From Endotrypanum monterogeii (taxonomy: Eukaryota; Euglenozoa; Kinetoplastea; Trypanosomatida; Trypanosomatidae): a stretch of 64,000 nucleotides of DNA. A program made the position numbers and the translations under genes. This document shows positions 39,383-47,627 of the stretch, piece by piece. Location of the stretch: assembly GCA_000333855.2 (NCBI GenBank), contig CM007327.1, forward strand, positions 502,506 through 566,505, given 5' to 3'. A model generated the notes under the pieces. That model worked only from the letters and a program-made list of their open reading frames with translations. It did not search any database and was not told the origin of the DNA. Each line of letters starts with the position of its first letter. The first letter of the stretch is position 1.

Positions 39383-40471
39383 ATGTCGTACCAACACATG
39401 GTAGCGTTCGGTGGATTGAGCGCCCTCTCTGTTCTTGGTGTCGTCAAGGGTAGGCAATGGCGCCGCGTCGAGCTGCGTCGCGCCGAGTACAACGAGGAGT
39501 ATGCGAAGATGATGACGGAAATGCGCACATTAAACGAGGAGCGTCTCACTCACGGTGAACGCTTGACGGCCAAGGAGGCAGAGACGAGGGAGATGTCCGA
39601 GACGGTAGATATATTGTGGACCGACCGACTAGAGCGTTACGCACAGGTGAACAAGGACCTGCATGCATACCTGGCAGCTCTACCAGAGGCGATCGGGACT
39701 CTCAAGGGTGTAGCGAATCACTATCGCTATATGTCGGGGGAGATGCCCAAGTTCATGGGGTTTGACATTGCCTGCTCGAAAGTGCATCAGCTTGCACTGA
39801 TGCTCGAGTATGGCAAGGCTGTGGGTATTGATCGAGTAGCAGAAACCGTACAGAGCATGTTCGCTGCAGAGCCACTCATCCAGACTGTGTGTACAAGCAT
39901 CACTGCGGCCCCCGTTCCTCTGCATCCTCGATCAATGAGTGCGGCGAGCGACACCTTCGCCTTTTGTATGGAAGAGCTTGACCGAGCCGTGGGGGCTGTT
40001 GCCATGCGATACGCGGTGAGACCCGAGAAACCCCAGGGCACCATGCCCGGTATACTGTCGGACAGCGTCCGCAGGCTCGTCGGAATGGTGAAAGCAGACA
40101 CCCTAAGCACAGGGCAGCGTCAAATTGCGGAGCGCCGCAAGGACTTGGAGCGGGTGCTTCGTCGTGCTCAGCGCCAGCTGCATACCGAAGATGACATCCG
40201 CGCCGCGCTGGAGCACACAAAGGAGTTGGACGAACTTATCGCGTCTGGAGGAGTGGGGAAACAACCCTCTTCGCGCTCATCGCCGTTGGGCAATGAAAGC
40301 TTTATGGTCGCCGTGCGCTCGGATGCGGAGGTAAAGAAGGCCGTAGATCAACTGCACCTCTGGCGCGACGCGGCAACCACTTTTCTTGTACACCGCCAAG
40401 CTGAAGACGCGTTGTATAGCTACTCCCTGCTCCTCGCAGAGACGCTTACTGCGGTGAATACGTTGCAGTAG
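39383..40471 (+). CDS. Membrane-anchored coiled-coil protein, possible mitofilin-like MICOS subunit (362 aa)
   Basis: A short hydrophobic segment lies at the very N-terminus (about residues 7-22, VAFGGLSALSVLGVV) and is followed by Arg-rich sequence, like a signal anchor. Residues about 35-80 are a coiled coil rich in Glu and Arg, and the rest is helical. The last about 40 residues (LWRDAATTFLVHRQAEDALY...) follow the pattern of the mitofilin (Mic60) C-terminus: Trp, then an amphipathic helix with Arg-Gln and a Leu-rich end. Mic60-type proteins shape cristae junctions, and kinetoplastids have divergent, split versions. The similarity is weak and the assignment is inference; another membrane-tethered coiled-coil protein is possible. 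The ATG at 39383 is 57 bases after the AG at 39325-39326; an in-frame ATG at 39266 lies before that acceptor. Confidence 0.75.
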   Translation: MSYQHMVAFGGLSALSVLGVVKGRQWRRVELRRAEYNEEYAKMMTEMRTLNEERLTHGERLTAKEAETREMSETVDILWTDRLERYAQVNKDLHAYLAALPEAIGTLKGVANHYRYMSGEMPKFMGFDIACSKVHQLALMLEYGKAVGIDRVAETVQSMFAAEPLIQTVCTSITAAPVPLHPRSMSAASDTFAFCMEELDRAVGAVAMRYAVRPEKPQGTMPGILSDSVRRLVGMVKADTLSTGQRQIAERRKDLERVLRRAQRQLHTEDDIRAALEHTKELDELIASGGVGKQPSSRSSPLGNESFMVAVRSDAEVKKAVDQLHLWRDAATTFLVHRQAEDALYSYSLLLAETLTAVNTLQ

Positions 40472-42539
40472 GACGCCGTGTGGAGGGGGTTAGGAGGCTA
40501 GGGACTCGAGCAGGTCTCTAACTTGGGAAGTGGGATCACTACAGGGCAACAATATATAAACAATTTCACAGATGCGGGCATCCACGGACGCACACGGTGG
40601 GGTGAGTGGGGGGTAGGGGCAGGAGGGCGCAGGGCGATGATAGTGCCGGAGATAAATACCCCCCAAAACAGTGCACTACACTTCTGGCAACGTTCTTCTC
40701 ACGATTCCATGCAGGTGGGCACCATTGCGCGGAGCAAAAGCATAATGATGATACCAGAAGAAAACTGCGCTCACCAGGTGTCAAGAGTCGAGGGTCCAGG
40801 GGGTGGTGTGGCGTGGCCAAGCTCTGGTTGGGGTGGCACAGAAGCGGCGTGAACCAAACGGGGATAGACCCAGTATGGTGAGTGACTCAGACGACGCATG
40901 TTTCACGCGTTAGCTGCACATACGTCGTTGGGTCTGTTTCTTTTTACATGGGACCCTGCTGGTGCCCTAACTGGCTTCATGACACCTTTTTATTTCACGT
41001 CTTCTTGTCTCGAGGTCTCCACTTTTCTGTTGGCGCGGTGCTTCCCCCCTCCCCCCTCTAGAACTGTCATTGTCGTGGACACACGTTTTTTATTTGTTTG
41101 TGTGTACTTCGCTTATCTGCGATGATGTCATTGACACTCGCGTGTCCTAATCCCTGCGAGGGGACTGGGCCGCACCGCATGCAAAGCAGGCTCTCAGGCC
41201 CCACCCCGGGGTGGGTAGGTAAGCCAGGGAGTTTCTATTTTTGTCGTTGTTAACACCAAGGCATTGCTGTTGGTGTTTGAGTCGGGACTTGGCGACGTAG
41301 CAACGCCGCAAGCGAGTTAACGTCTCAGTGAACTGCTGTGTGGCGTGCAATGGGTACTGCGTCAAGGCGAGCCGTACAGCTCCAAGGTGACCGTTGCTAC
41401 CTGCTGATGCCTCCGGAGGCTAAGGCTAGTAGCTCTTCCCTTGTCTTCTCAACGCAGCGCAGTGCACGGTTACCTGCACATTGAGTGTTGCTGTGATGTG
41501 GTGTGTGTGGATCGGGTGGTGTGCATCCTGTGGATCGAAGTTGTGGTGATGTGACTGAGTACGTACAAGTTCAGCTCCTGTCCCATTGCTGCACCACGCG
41601 ACCGCGTATGGTGTACCAGGTGTCCTTGAGCTGGGTTAGGCATGGCGTGCAATCCGACTTGTATGCTGTGGTGCGAAAGGGTTGCCTCGGGGGCGGGGGG
41701 GGGGTGAGACAGTAGAGGTTAGCAGGCGGGGAGGAGGCGCCACTGTGGTTTCCCCCCTCTGAGATCCTCAGCGTGTAATTCTCAAACGTGTGTTCGCGGA
41801 GACGACGAACAAATCGAATCAAATCAAAGAAGCAAAGTGAATACATAGGACAGTACAGCTTGCGGTCAATGGTTTTAAAAATTATTACTTTTTACCGACG
41901 CTGAGCTACTGAGCATCAAGCCACCTCTGCCGATACTGCAGAGATACCAAGGAAATGCCAGTTTTGATTACCTCTCGCTCACAACAGCTCTGTGTTTGTA
42001 GGTGTTGGAAGTCAGCAGACGAACAAGTTCTAAGCAAACCTCTTCTACCCCTCTTGCTCATCACTCATTACGCGAGTGTGCATGTGTGTGTGCATGTGTG
42101 TGTGATAATCATTTTACTGAGACTTCTTTCTCGTCTATTGGCGCGTGCCGAACTCAAAACTTCATTTCATTGTTTGCCTTTCTTGTCTTCCCTACCACTG
42201 TTCACCTGATCACTATTTTTGTTTGGGAAACTCTTCCCGTGCTGCCCCTGTCATCGACACGATGAAGTAATACATCTCACTCAAAGAACGCGCTCACTAT
42301 CTCGCGCAAAGCCCGCCTCTCTCCCTCCCCCTCCCCTTTCAAACCCGTGCATTGACTTTTCGGTGCGGCCTCTCTCCATCCCCTTCACCACCACTTTTTT
42401 TTTTCTCGTGCTGAACTGTTTCTGCCCTGAGGATCTCACCATACATATTGTGCCCTGATTCACGACCCCGACACCCACACCCCCGGCCTCTTTCTTCCCA
42501 CATTCCCACAGAAGCAGACATACGGCATCAAGGAAAAAA
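40472..42539. other. Long intergenic stretch with GC-balanced block
   Basis: About 2 kb. From 40472 to about 41860 the composition is balanced and G-rich rather than T-rich, with no intact coding frame. From about 41980 the usual T/C-rich leader sequence begins. The AG at 42510-42511 (end of TTCCCACAG) is a strong acceptor for RPN10. The balanced block may be a decayed element or a long 3' UTR. Confidence 0.5.
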
Positions 42540-43562
42540 ATGGTCGAGGCGTGCTTTCTGTGCTTGGACTCGACCGAGTACATGCGCAATGGCGATCAGT
42601 ATCCCACTCGTATGATGGCGGAACAGGATGCGGCTTGTATTTTGGTGAGCGCGAAGCTCCAAGCCAACGCTGAGAATACGCTTGGTTTCCTTACGACAGG
42701 CGGAAGCGCGTGCACCGTGTACGAGACTCTTACCAACAACATGGATGCCATCATGACGTCCATAGGCACCATCCCTGTCAGTGGTAAGCGCTGCCACTTT
42801 AGCTCAGGTTTGCAGATCGCGGCTTTGGCGCTCAGCCACCGTACAAACTCGAGAGCTGAGAAGCGCATTGTGGCATTCGTTGGTAGCCCCGTACAGGAGA
42901 CGGAGGCGGAGCTGGAGGCGCTCGCCAAGAAGCTGCGAAAGGATGACGTGGCCGTCGATGTGGTGGCCTTCGGCGTGGAGGAGAACGTGGAACTGCTGAC
43001 GAGTTTTGTAAAGAAGGTTTCCAAAAAGGAGAACTCACGCTTCCTCGCGGTGCCGATGCGGGAAAGCTTGACAGAAGCGTTGATGCTGAACGCTATTCTC
43101 GTTGGTGAAAGCGCTAACTGGGCTGACCCGAGCGGCGGCACCAACGTGGGTGGCTTTGGCGTAGACCCTAACATGGATCCAGAGCTAGCAATGGCTCTGC
43201 GTCTCTCCATGGAGGACGAGATGCAGCGCCAGGCTGCTGCCGCTGCTGCTACCTCGGCCCCGTCGGCAGCCCCCGGAGGTCATCCAGCCTCGGGTAACCA
43301 TGCTTCGGTGGCAACTTCACCCACGCCAGCCGGCGCGGCGCTGGAGGAGACGGACGAGCTGAGCTGCGACAACATGTCAGAAGAGGAAATGATACGTCGT
43401 GCTATCGCCCTCTCACTCCAGGGGACGACGGAGGGCCTCGCAGAAGAGGTATCCCGCTCTCCTGCCACAACTGCTGCGCAGCAGAATGACGAGGAAAATG
43501 AAGATGACTTCGCAAAAGGCGTCGAGAAAGCTCTAGAAGGCGAGCAAGAGAAACGTTCTTGA
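42540..43562 (+). CDS. RPN10: 26S proteasome regulatory subunit RPN10 (340 aa)
   Basis: RPN10/S5a is a ubiquitin receptor at the base-lid junction of the 19S regulatory particle. Residues 1 to about 190 form a von Willebrand A domain opening with CLDSTEYMRNGD, matching the family start (ADN-E-MRNGD), followed by TGGSACTVYETLT and the RIVAFVGSP strand. Two ubiquitin-interacting motifs follow: DPELAMALRLSMEDE (about 213-227) and SEEEMIRRAIALSLQ (about 280-294), separated by an Ala/Pro/Ser linker. The C-terminus is acidic. The ATG at 42540 is 28 bases after the AG at 42510-42511 and coincides with the family's conserved start. Length lies between yeast (268) and human (377). The call is firm. 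Confidence 0.97.
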   Translation: MVEACFLCLDSTEYMRNGDQYPTRMMAEQDAACILVSAKLQANAENTLGFLTTGGSACTVYETLTNNMDAIMTSIGTIPVSGKRCHFSSGLQIAALALSHRTNSRAEKRIVAFVGSPVQETEAELEALAKKLRKDDVAVDVVAFGVEENVELLTSFVKKVSKKENSRFLAVPMRESLTEALMLNAILVGESANWADPSGGTNVGGFGVDPNMDPELAMALRLSMEDEMQRQAAAAAATSAPSAAPGGHPASGNHASVATSPTPAGAALEETDELSCDNMSEEEMIRRAIALSLQGTTEGLAEEVSRSPATTAAQQNDEENEDDFAKGVEKALEGEQEKRS

Positions 43563-44394
43563 GGGATCCGTGGATCCTTCACCCAACCTTGCTTCATCCA
43601 ATCCCCCGATGACCTCAAATGTGTATGTGTGTGCGTGTTAGTGTGTATAGGTTGACGGTGGCCTTCTTTTTTTTTTTGCGTTTTATTGGGAATATTGCAC
43701 CATGTTGCCGGACAGAAAAGCAAGCGAGTCGTATTGTGTGTGGCTTAGGGTCGTCGGTTGTAGATCTCTTCCCTTCCCACCCTCCCTTCCACGAACATAC
43801 ACACAATAAAACAAAAACCAAAAAAAAAGGAGGGTCCTTGTTTTTATTATCACCTCTCTGTTCTTGAGTGTATCCATGTGTTTCTGTCTACATCTCTCTC
43901 TTTCCCCTAGCGCCTCGTCACAGCAGTGATAGATTCGCTTTGATGCCTAGACTGAAATGCGCGTTTGCTGGATACACCTACCTGAAAACAACAAAGAATA
44001 AAGCCACAGGTGCCCAGGTGAGCATCAATGAAGAAAAACACGTTAGACAGTCCTCTGATCTTTTCCACGTGCTGTCGACGTATTCTTCCCTCAAAGGTCC
44101 TCTTTTGTGTCGGGGGCCAGGGTGGGGCACCACGTGGGCGAGGCGAAGACGTTTGTCCGCACTTGGGGATGGGATTTGACCTTTGCAAACTTAGTGCGAA
44201 GACGATCTTGTTGTATGATTTTCTCTTGTTCTCTTGTGCTCTTTCTGTGCTCGGCAATCATCGCTCCCCTCCCTTCTGTTGGTGTGTGTATGTGTGTTGC
44301 TTCTCCCTTCCTCCCTCATCGTTTGGCCGGTAGCGAGACAACAGGATTCATTGTATATACACAGTGTGTACCGAAACTTTCGTACATCACTCCT
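43563..44394. other. intergenic / UTR sequence with a candidate small gene
   Basis: After the RPN10 stop there is a GT-rich stretch, a poly-T run (43666-43678) and an A-rich run near 43805-43830. A very good splice acceptor ends at 43909-43910 and is followed by a 78-codon frame, listed separately. The Miro acceptor is the AG at 44332-44333. Confidence 0.55.
43943..44179 (+). CDS. Candidate small protein between RPN10 and Miro (78 aa)
   Basis: A strong pyrimidine tract ending in CCCTAG at 43904-43910 is followed 33 bases later by an ATG opening 78 codons (MPRLKCAFAGYTYLKTTKNK...). The tail is Arg/Gly/Trp-rich. No domain is recognised and no homology is recalled. The upstream part of the same frame begins without ATG and is not included. 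It might instead be the long 5' leader of the Miro mRNA, since the Miro ATG lies only 215 bases further on. The evidence is the acceptor and the ATG position; coding status is uncertain. Confidence 0.3.
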   Translation: MPRLKCAFAGYTYLKTTKNKATGAQVSINEEKHVRQSSDLFHVLSTYSSLKGPLLCRGPGWGTTWARRRRLSALGDGI

Positions 44395-46125
44395 ATGAGC
44401 TCACTACTTCGCGTCATTTTGATCGGCACCGATGCCTTTCGAGTAGAAGGTGCGCTGCAGGGTACAGTCGTGCAACCACACACCGCTTGGAATACGAGAT
44501 ATCAATGCTTGTGTACCTCAGCGTTAAGTATAGATGATGTGGACACGCGAAACCTTTCAGTGTGCCACGTGGTTGTCTTGTGCAAGGGGTGCAGAGCACC
44601 GATGGATCCATCAAGCTACGGTAACCGCGCCGTACTGGCACTGCCGGACGCAACGCCTACCTGTGTGAGTGAGCTGCGGTCCAGGTGCTTCTTCTATGGT
44701 ACGTGTTCCTTGGAGGAGCTTAGAGAGAGGGTGCTGATCCACGGCCTCGCCCCGCGGCACGTCGTATACGATGTCACGGACAACTGCTTCACAAGAGTGG
44801 GCAGGGCCGCTTTCGAGCGTGCCTTTTGGCTTTTGGACCGCGACAGCGATGGAGTGCTGCGGCTGCCGGAGATAGCGGGGTGGCGCAAGTTAGTGGACTC
44901 GGCTGGCTACACCTCTGAGGAGGACACAGTTCTCTTTTTGTCCAAGTGGGACGAAGCCATCGCGGAGGCAAAACAGGCGAACAGGGCACAGTTTTTGGAT
45001 CTTCATTTGGAGTGGCTGCAAAAGAGCGATACTCTGGAGGCGTGGTCGACACTGCGCGTGACTGGGATTCACACGGACGGTCTACCCTACTCATGGCATG
45101 ACCTGCACGCCATCCGGGCAGAGCGAGAAGTAAACACATACCTCTCCTCTCACGCCATTCAGTTTTTCACCAACGTGTACAAGTTGAAGCGATTTGCCGC
45201 CGTCGCGAACATGTGGAGCATCACGCCAGGGTGTCCGTGGGACTCAGTGCAGGGAATGCTGACAGAGGACATCCCGTTAGCCAAATTTGTAGAGTACTGG
45301 AAGTACATGGCACTGGTTCGCCGGGACGAGGTGGTTCGGTACGCCCGGTACTGGGGCTATAAGGGTGAGATCAGCTATCTCTTCTCGCGCCGTAACGCCC
45401 GTGCGTATCGGGCCGCTGGCGAAACTGTGCCCAACACGATTCATGTACTGGTCGTCGGGTCAGCTAACTGTGGTCGACGTAGCCTCATACGCTTTTTGAC
45501 GACCAGTGGCCCCAACATGACGCACGAATCACACCATTCGGGGGACATGTATGTAGGTACCACTACCTTCTTTGCAGCGAAAAGCCGTGGTCATATGGAG
45601 GAGGCGCAGACGCTTGTGTACTCAACGACCTCGGCAGACGAATGTGCGCGGCTCCTGCTTGACTCGGAGCTCTCCAAAACGGTGGACGTTGTTTTGCTCT
45701 GCTACGACGGAAGTGAAATCGCCGGCAGCGGGGCGTATGCAATGTCATTTTTTGAGCGAGTCCGCGCTACCAACGTTGGCGAGCGACTACCGTTTGTTGT
45801 TGTGATGACCAAGTCGGATGCTACGCCTCCTGTCGCACTGAGCAGGGAAGCGGAGGCGGAGAAACGTCTACGGGATTTCTGTCTTGCTCATCAGCTACTC
45901 TGGCCGCCGGTTGTAACCAGCAGCGAGCAGCCGGATCAGAGCGAGGCCGCATCACTGAATGAATACATGTATGCGGTCACCTCGGACCCGGCACTGGCCA
46001 TTGGCCAACCGCCCCTCACGTACGTGCGCCTCTTTCGCCGAGCGACGTTTGTCGCTATTCTCGCCGTCGCCGCTACAGGGGTGGCACAGACGCTTGTCAG
46101 TGTGCTCCGGAGGCGACGCCGCTAG
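44395..46125 (+). CDS. MIRO: Mitochondrial Rho GTPase Miro, degenerate (576 aa)
   Basis: Miro proteins sit in the mitochondrial outer membrane and control mitochondrial shape and movement. The Miro layout is visible: a remnant first GTPase domain (residues 1 to about 115, LRVILIGTDAF without a P-loop), an EF-hand region with canonical loop DRDSDGVLRLPE (from Asp148), a second EF-hand pair that has lost its calcium ligands (AIQFFTNVYKLKRFAAV), the ITPGCPW segment, a second GTPase domain, and a C-terminal anchor (about 553-571) ending in five Arg. Loss of the first GTPase is described for kinetoplastid Miro. The second P-loop reads GSANCGRRS (355-363), with Arg in place of the usual Lys; TKSD is kept. 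The ATG at 44395 is 61 bases after the AG at 44332-44333. Confidence 0.9.
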   Translation: MSSLLRVILIGTDAFRVEGALQGTVVQPHTAWNTRYQCLCTSALSIDDVDTRNLSVCHVVVLCKGCRAPMDPSSYGNRAVLALPDATPTCVSELRSRCFFYGTCSLEELRERVLIHGLAPRHVVYDVTDNCFTRVGRAAFERAFWLLDRDSDGVLRLPEIAGWRKLVDSAGYTSEEDTVLFLSKWDEAIAEAKQANRAQFLDLHLEWLQKSDTLEAWSTLRVTGIHTDGLPYSWHDLHAIRAEREVNTYLSSHAIQFFTNVYKLKRFAAVANMWSITPGCPWDSVQGMLTEDIPLAKFVEYWKYMALVRRDEVVRYARYWGYKGEISYLFSRRNARAYRAAGETVPNTIHVLVVGSANCGRRSLIRFLTTSGPNMTHESHHSGDMYVGTTTFFAAKSRGHMEEAQTLVYSTTSADECARLLLDSELSKTVDVVLLCYDGSEIAGSGAYAMSFFERVRATNVGERLPFVVVMTKSDATPPVALSREAEAEKRLRDFCLAHQLLWPPVVTSSEQPDQSEAASLNEYMYAVTSDPALAIGQPPLTYVRLFRRATFVAILAVAATGVAQTLVSVLRRRRR

Positions 46126-47096
46126 ACGATGGAGGGTGGGTGGAGGGGGTCGCAATGGGTGCTTAGAGCGACATGATCCCCCTCCTATCGACGATAGTGC
46201 GCATGTTTTGTCGCGGTCACTGAAGGTGTCCTAGAAAAGAAGTGTGATATGTGCGATGAGGCTGTTCTTCACGATATCTCTCTCGCGCAGGCTTGTGTAC
46301 GTGTGTCTTTCGCTATATAGATTGGCCCCTTGTTACAAAGTTGTTTGGTGCGTGTCCGTGCACTTCTCCGTGTTCCTTCTTTCTCTTTCCCTTCGCTGCC
46401 CGCAAAGTCCTGATTCAAGCTCAAAGAATATCAAATGTCTTTCACCAAGTGGAGGAGACCACCACCCTGCGTTGCTCGCCCCACTTCAACTTCCTCATTT
46501 CGGGTCCGTGGATGCTTAAGTTGAAAAGTGAAGGTGGATGCCGAGTAGACCATTGGAGGCCTTGGTAATCTCTTAAAGTTTCACTGACCCATTCAGCAGA
46601 AGCTGCATCACTTTCTTCCAGAGTCTTCTGTCTGGCTCCACTGCACACGCCGATGTTCGACGGCGCATTTCAGTGCCTTGCCTCTTTTTATTTTATTTTT
46701 CTTGTTGTTGCCTGTTTTCATGCGAAGGGCTCTTTCATTTCTGCTCATCTCACTTCTCCTCTTTTTCTTCCGCCCCCACACATTGTCGACTCCGCTGTAC
46801 CCTCGAAAAGAACCGAACGCACTTTTCTCCGTCTTATTTCTCACACACATTTTCTTCCGCAATAATATTTCCTCACTGATTTTTTTTTTCCGTTTCTTTT
46901 TTATCTCTCTGTACAACCACTCAAGCAAACGAAACTCGCCTCGGGACGGACATACCGATCTCCTGCGTGTTTTCGGTCACTCACACCTTCCTCCTTCACC
47001 CCCACCTCCCCCAGCCCTCCTCTCCCTTCTTATTCTTATTGGGTCACACATTTGTGATTAGTGGGTATTGAGCAGCTGCAATCCCTAAGAGGAACT
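46126..47096. other. intergenic / UTR sequence
   Basis: About 1 kb of T/C-rich spacer with several poly-T runs (for example 46879-46890) and no gene. Acceptors for MsrA may be the AGs at 47059-47060 or 47073-47074; a later one at about 47089-47090 is close to the start. Confidence 0.6.
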
Positions 47097-47627
47097 ATGC
47101 CTGCGCCTATTCGAGCGACCTTCGCCGCCGGTTGCTACTGGGGCACGGAGCACTTCTTTCTGCGGAAGTTCAAGGACGCCATTGTATCCCACCATGTGGG
47201 CTTTATGGGCGGTGCCGAAGATGCGGCAATCACCTACGAGGAGGTGAAGAGGGGCACCACAGGCCACGCTGAGGTCTTCGACTTCAAGTTTGACTCTGAA
47301 AAGGTATCGTACGAAGATTTGCTTGCCTTCTTCTTTCGCATGCATAACTCAACCACTCTCAACCGCCAGGCTGGCGACATCGGCACGAACTACCGCAGTG
47401 CGATTTTCTACCACGACGAGAATCAGAAGAAAGAAGCAGAGGAGTACATCTCTCGTCTCAACGGCTCTGATGCCCACCTCCACGGACTCTTCAGCAAAGC
47501 CTTTGACAATGCCCCATGTGTGACCACAGTAGAGAGGGCTGGGACTTTCTACCCCGCTCACGACGCACATCAAGACTATCTCGGGAAGAACCCCGATGGC
47601 TACTGCGCGCACCGCATGTACTTCTGA
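47097..47627 (+). CDS. MSRA: Peptide methionine-S-sulfoxide reductase MsrA (176 aa)
   Basis: MsrA reduces methionine-S-sulfoxide in proteins, repairing oxidative damage with thioredoxin-type (in trypanosomatids, tryparedoxin) electrons. The catalytic motif AGCYWGTEHFF carries the active-site Cys13, in the GCFWG/GCYWG position. Other family blocks follow: GFMGGAEDAAITYEEV, TTGHAEVFDF, FFRMHNSTTLNRQAGDIGTN, YRSAIFYHDENQK and the C-terminal FYPAHDAHQDYLGKNPDGYC. The likely resolving Cys is in the GYCAHRMYF end (Cys170). Length fits the compact eukaryotic enzyme, such as yeast (184), and there is no targeting sequence, so it is probably cytosolic. The ATG at 47097 sits next to the conserved start; the upstream GTG at 47061 is not used as a start in this group. 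Confidence 0.97.
   Translation: MPAPIRATFAAGCYWGTEHFFLRKFKDAIVSHHVGFMGGAEDAAITYEEVKRGTTGHAEVFDFKFDSEKVSYEDLLAFFFRMHNSTTLNRQAGDIGTNYRSAIFYHDENQKKEAEEYISRLNGSDAHLHGLFSKAFDNAPCVTTVERAGTFYPAHDAHQDYLGKNPDGYCAHRMYF

Noticed and set aside
22170..40848. A 14-base sequence (CTGTGCCACCCCAA) shared in opposite orientation by spacers near 22178 and 40835
   Set aside because: The similarity does not extend beyond these bases, so it is not enough to call a dispersed repeat.
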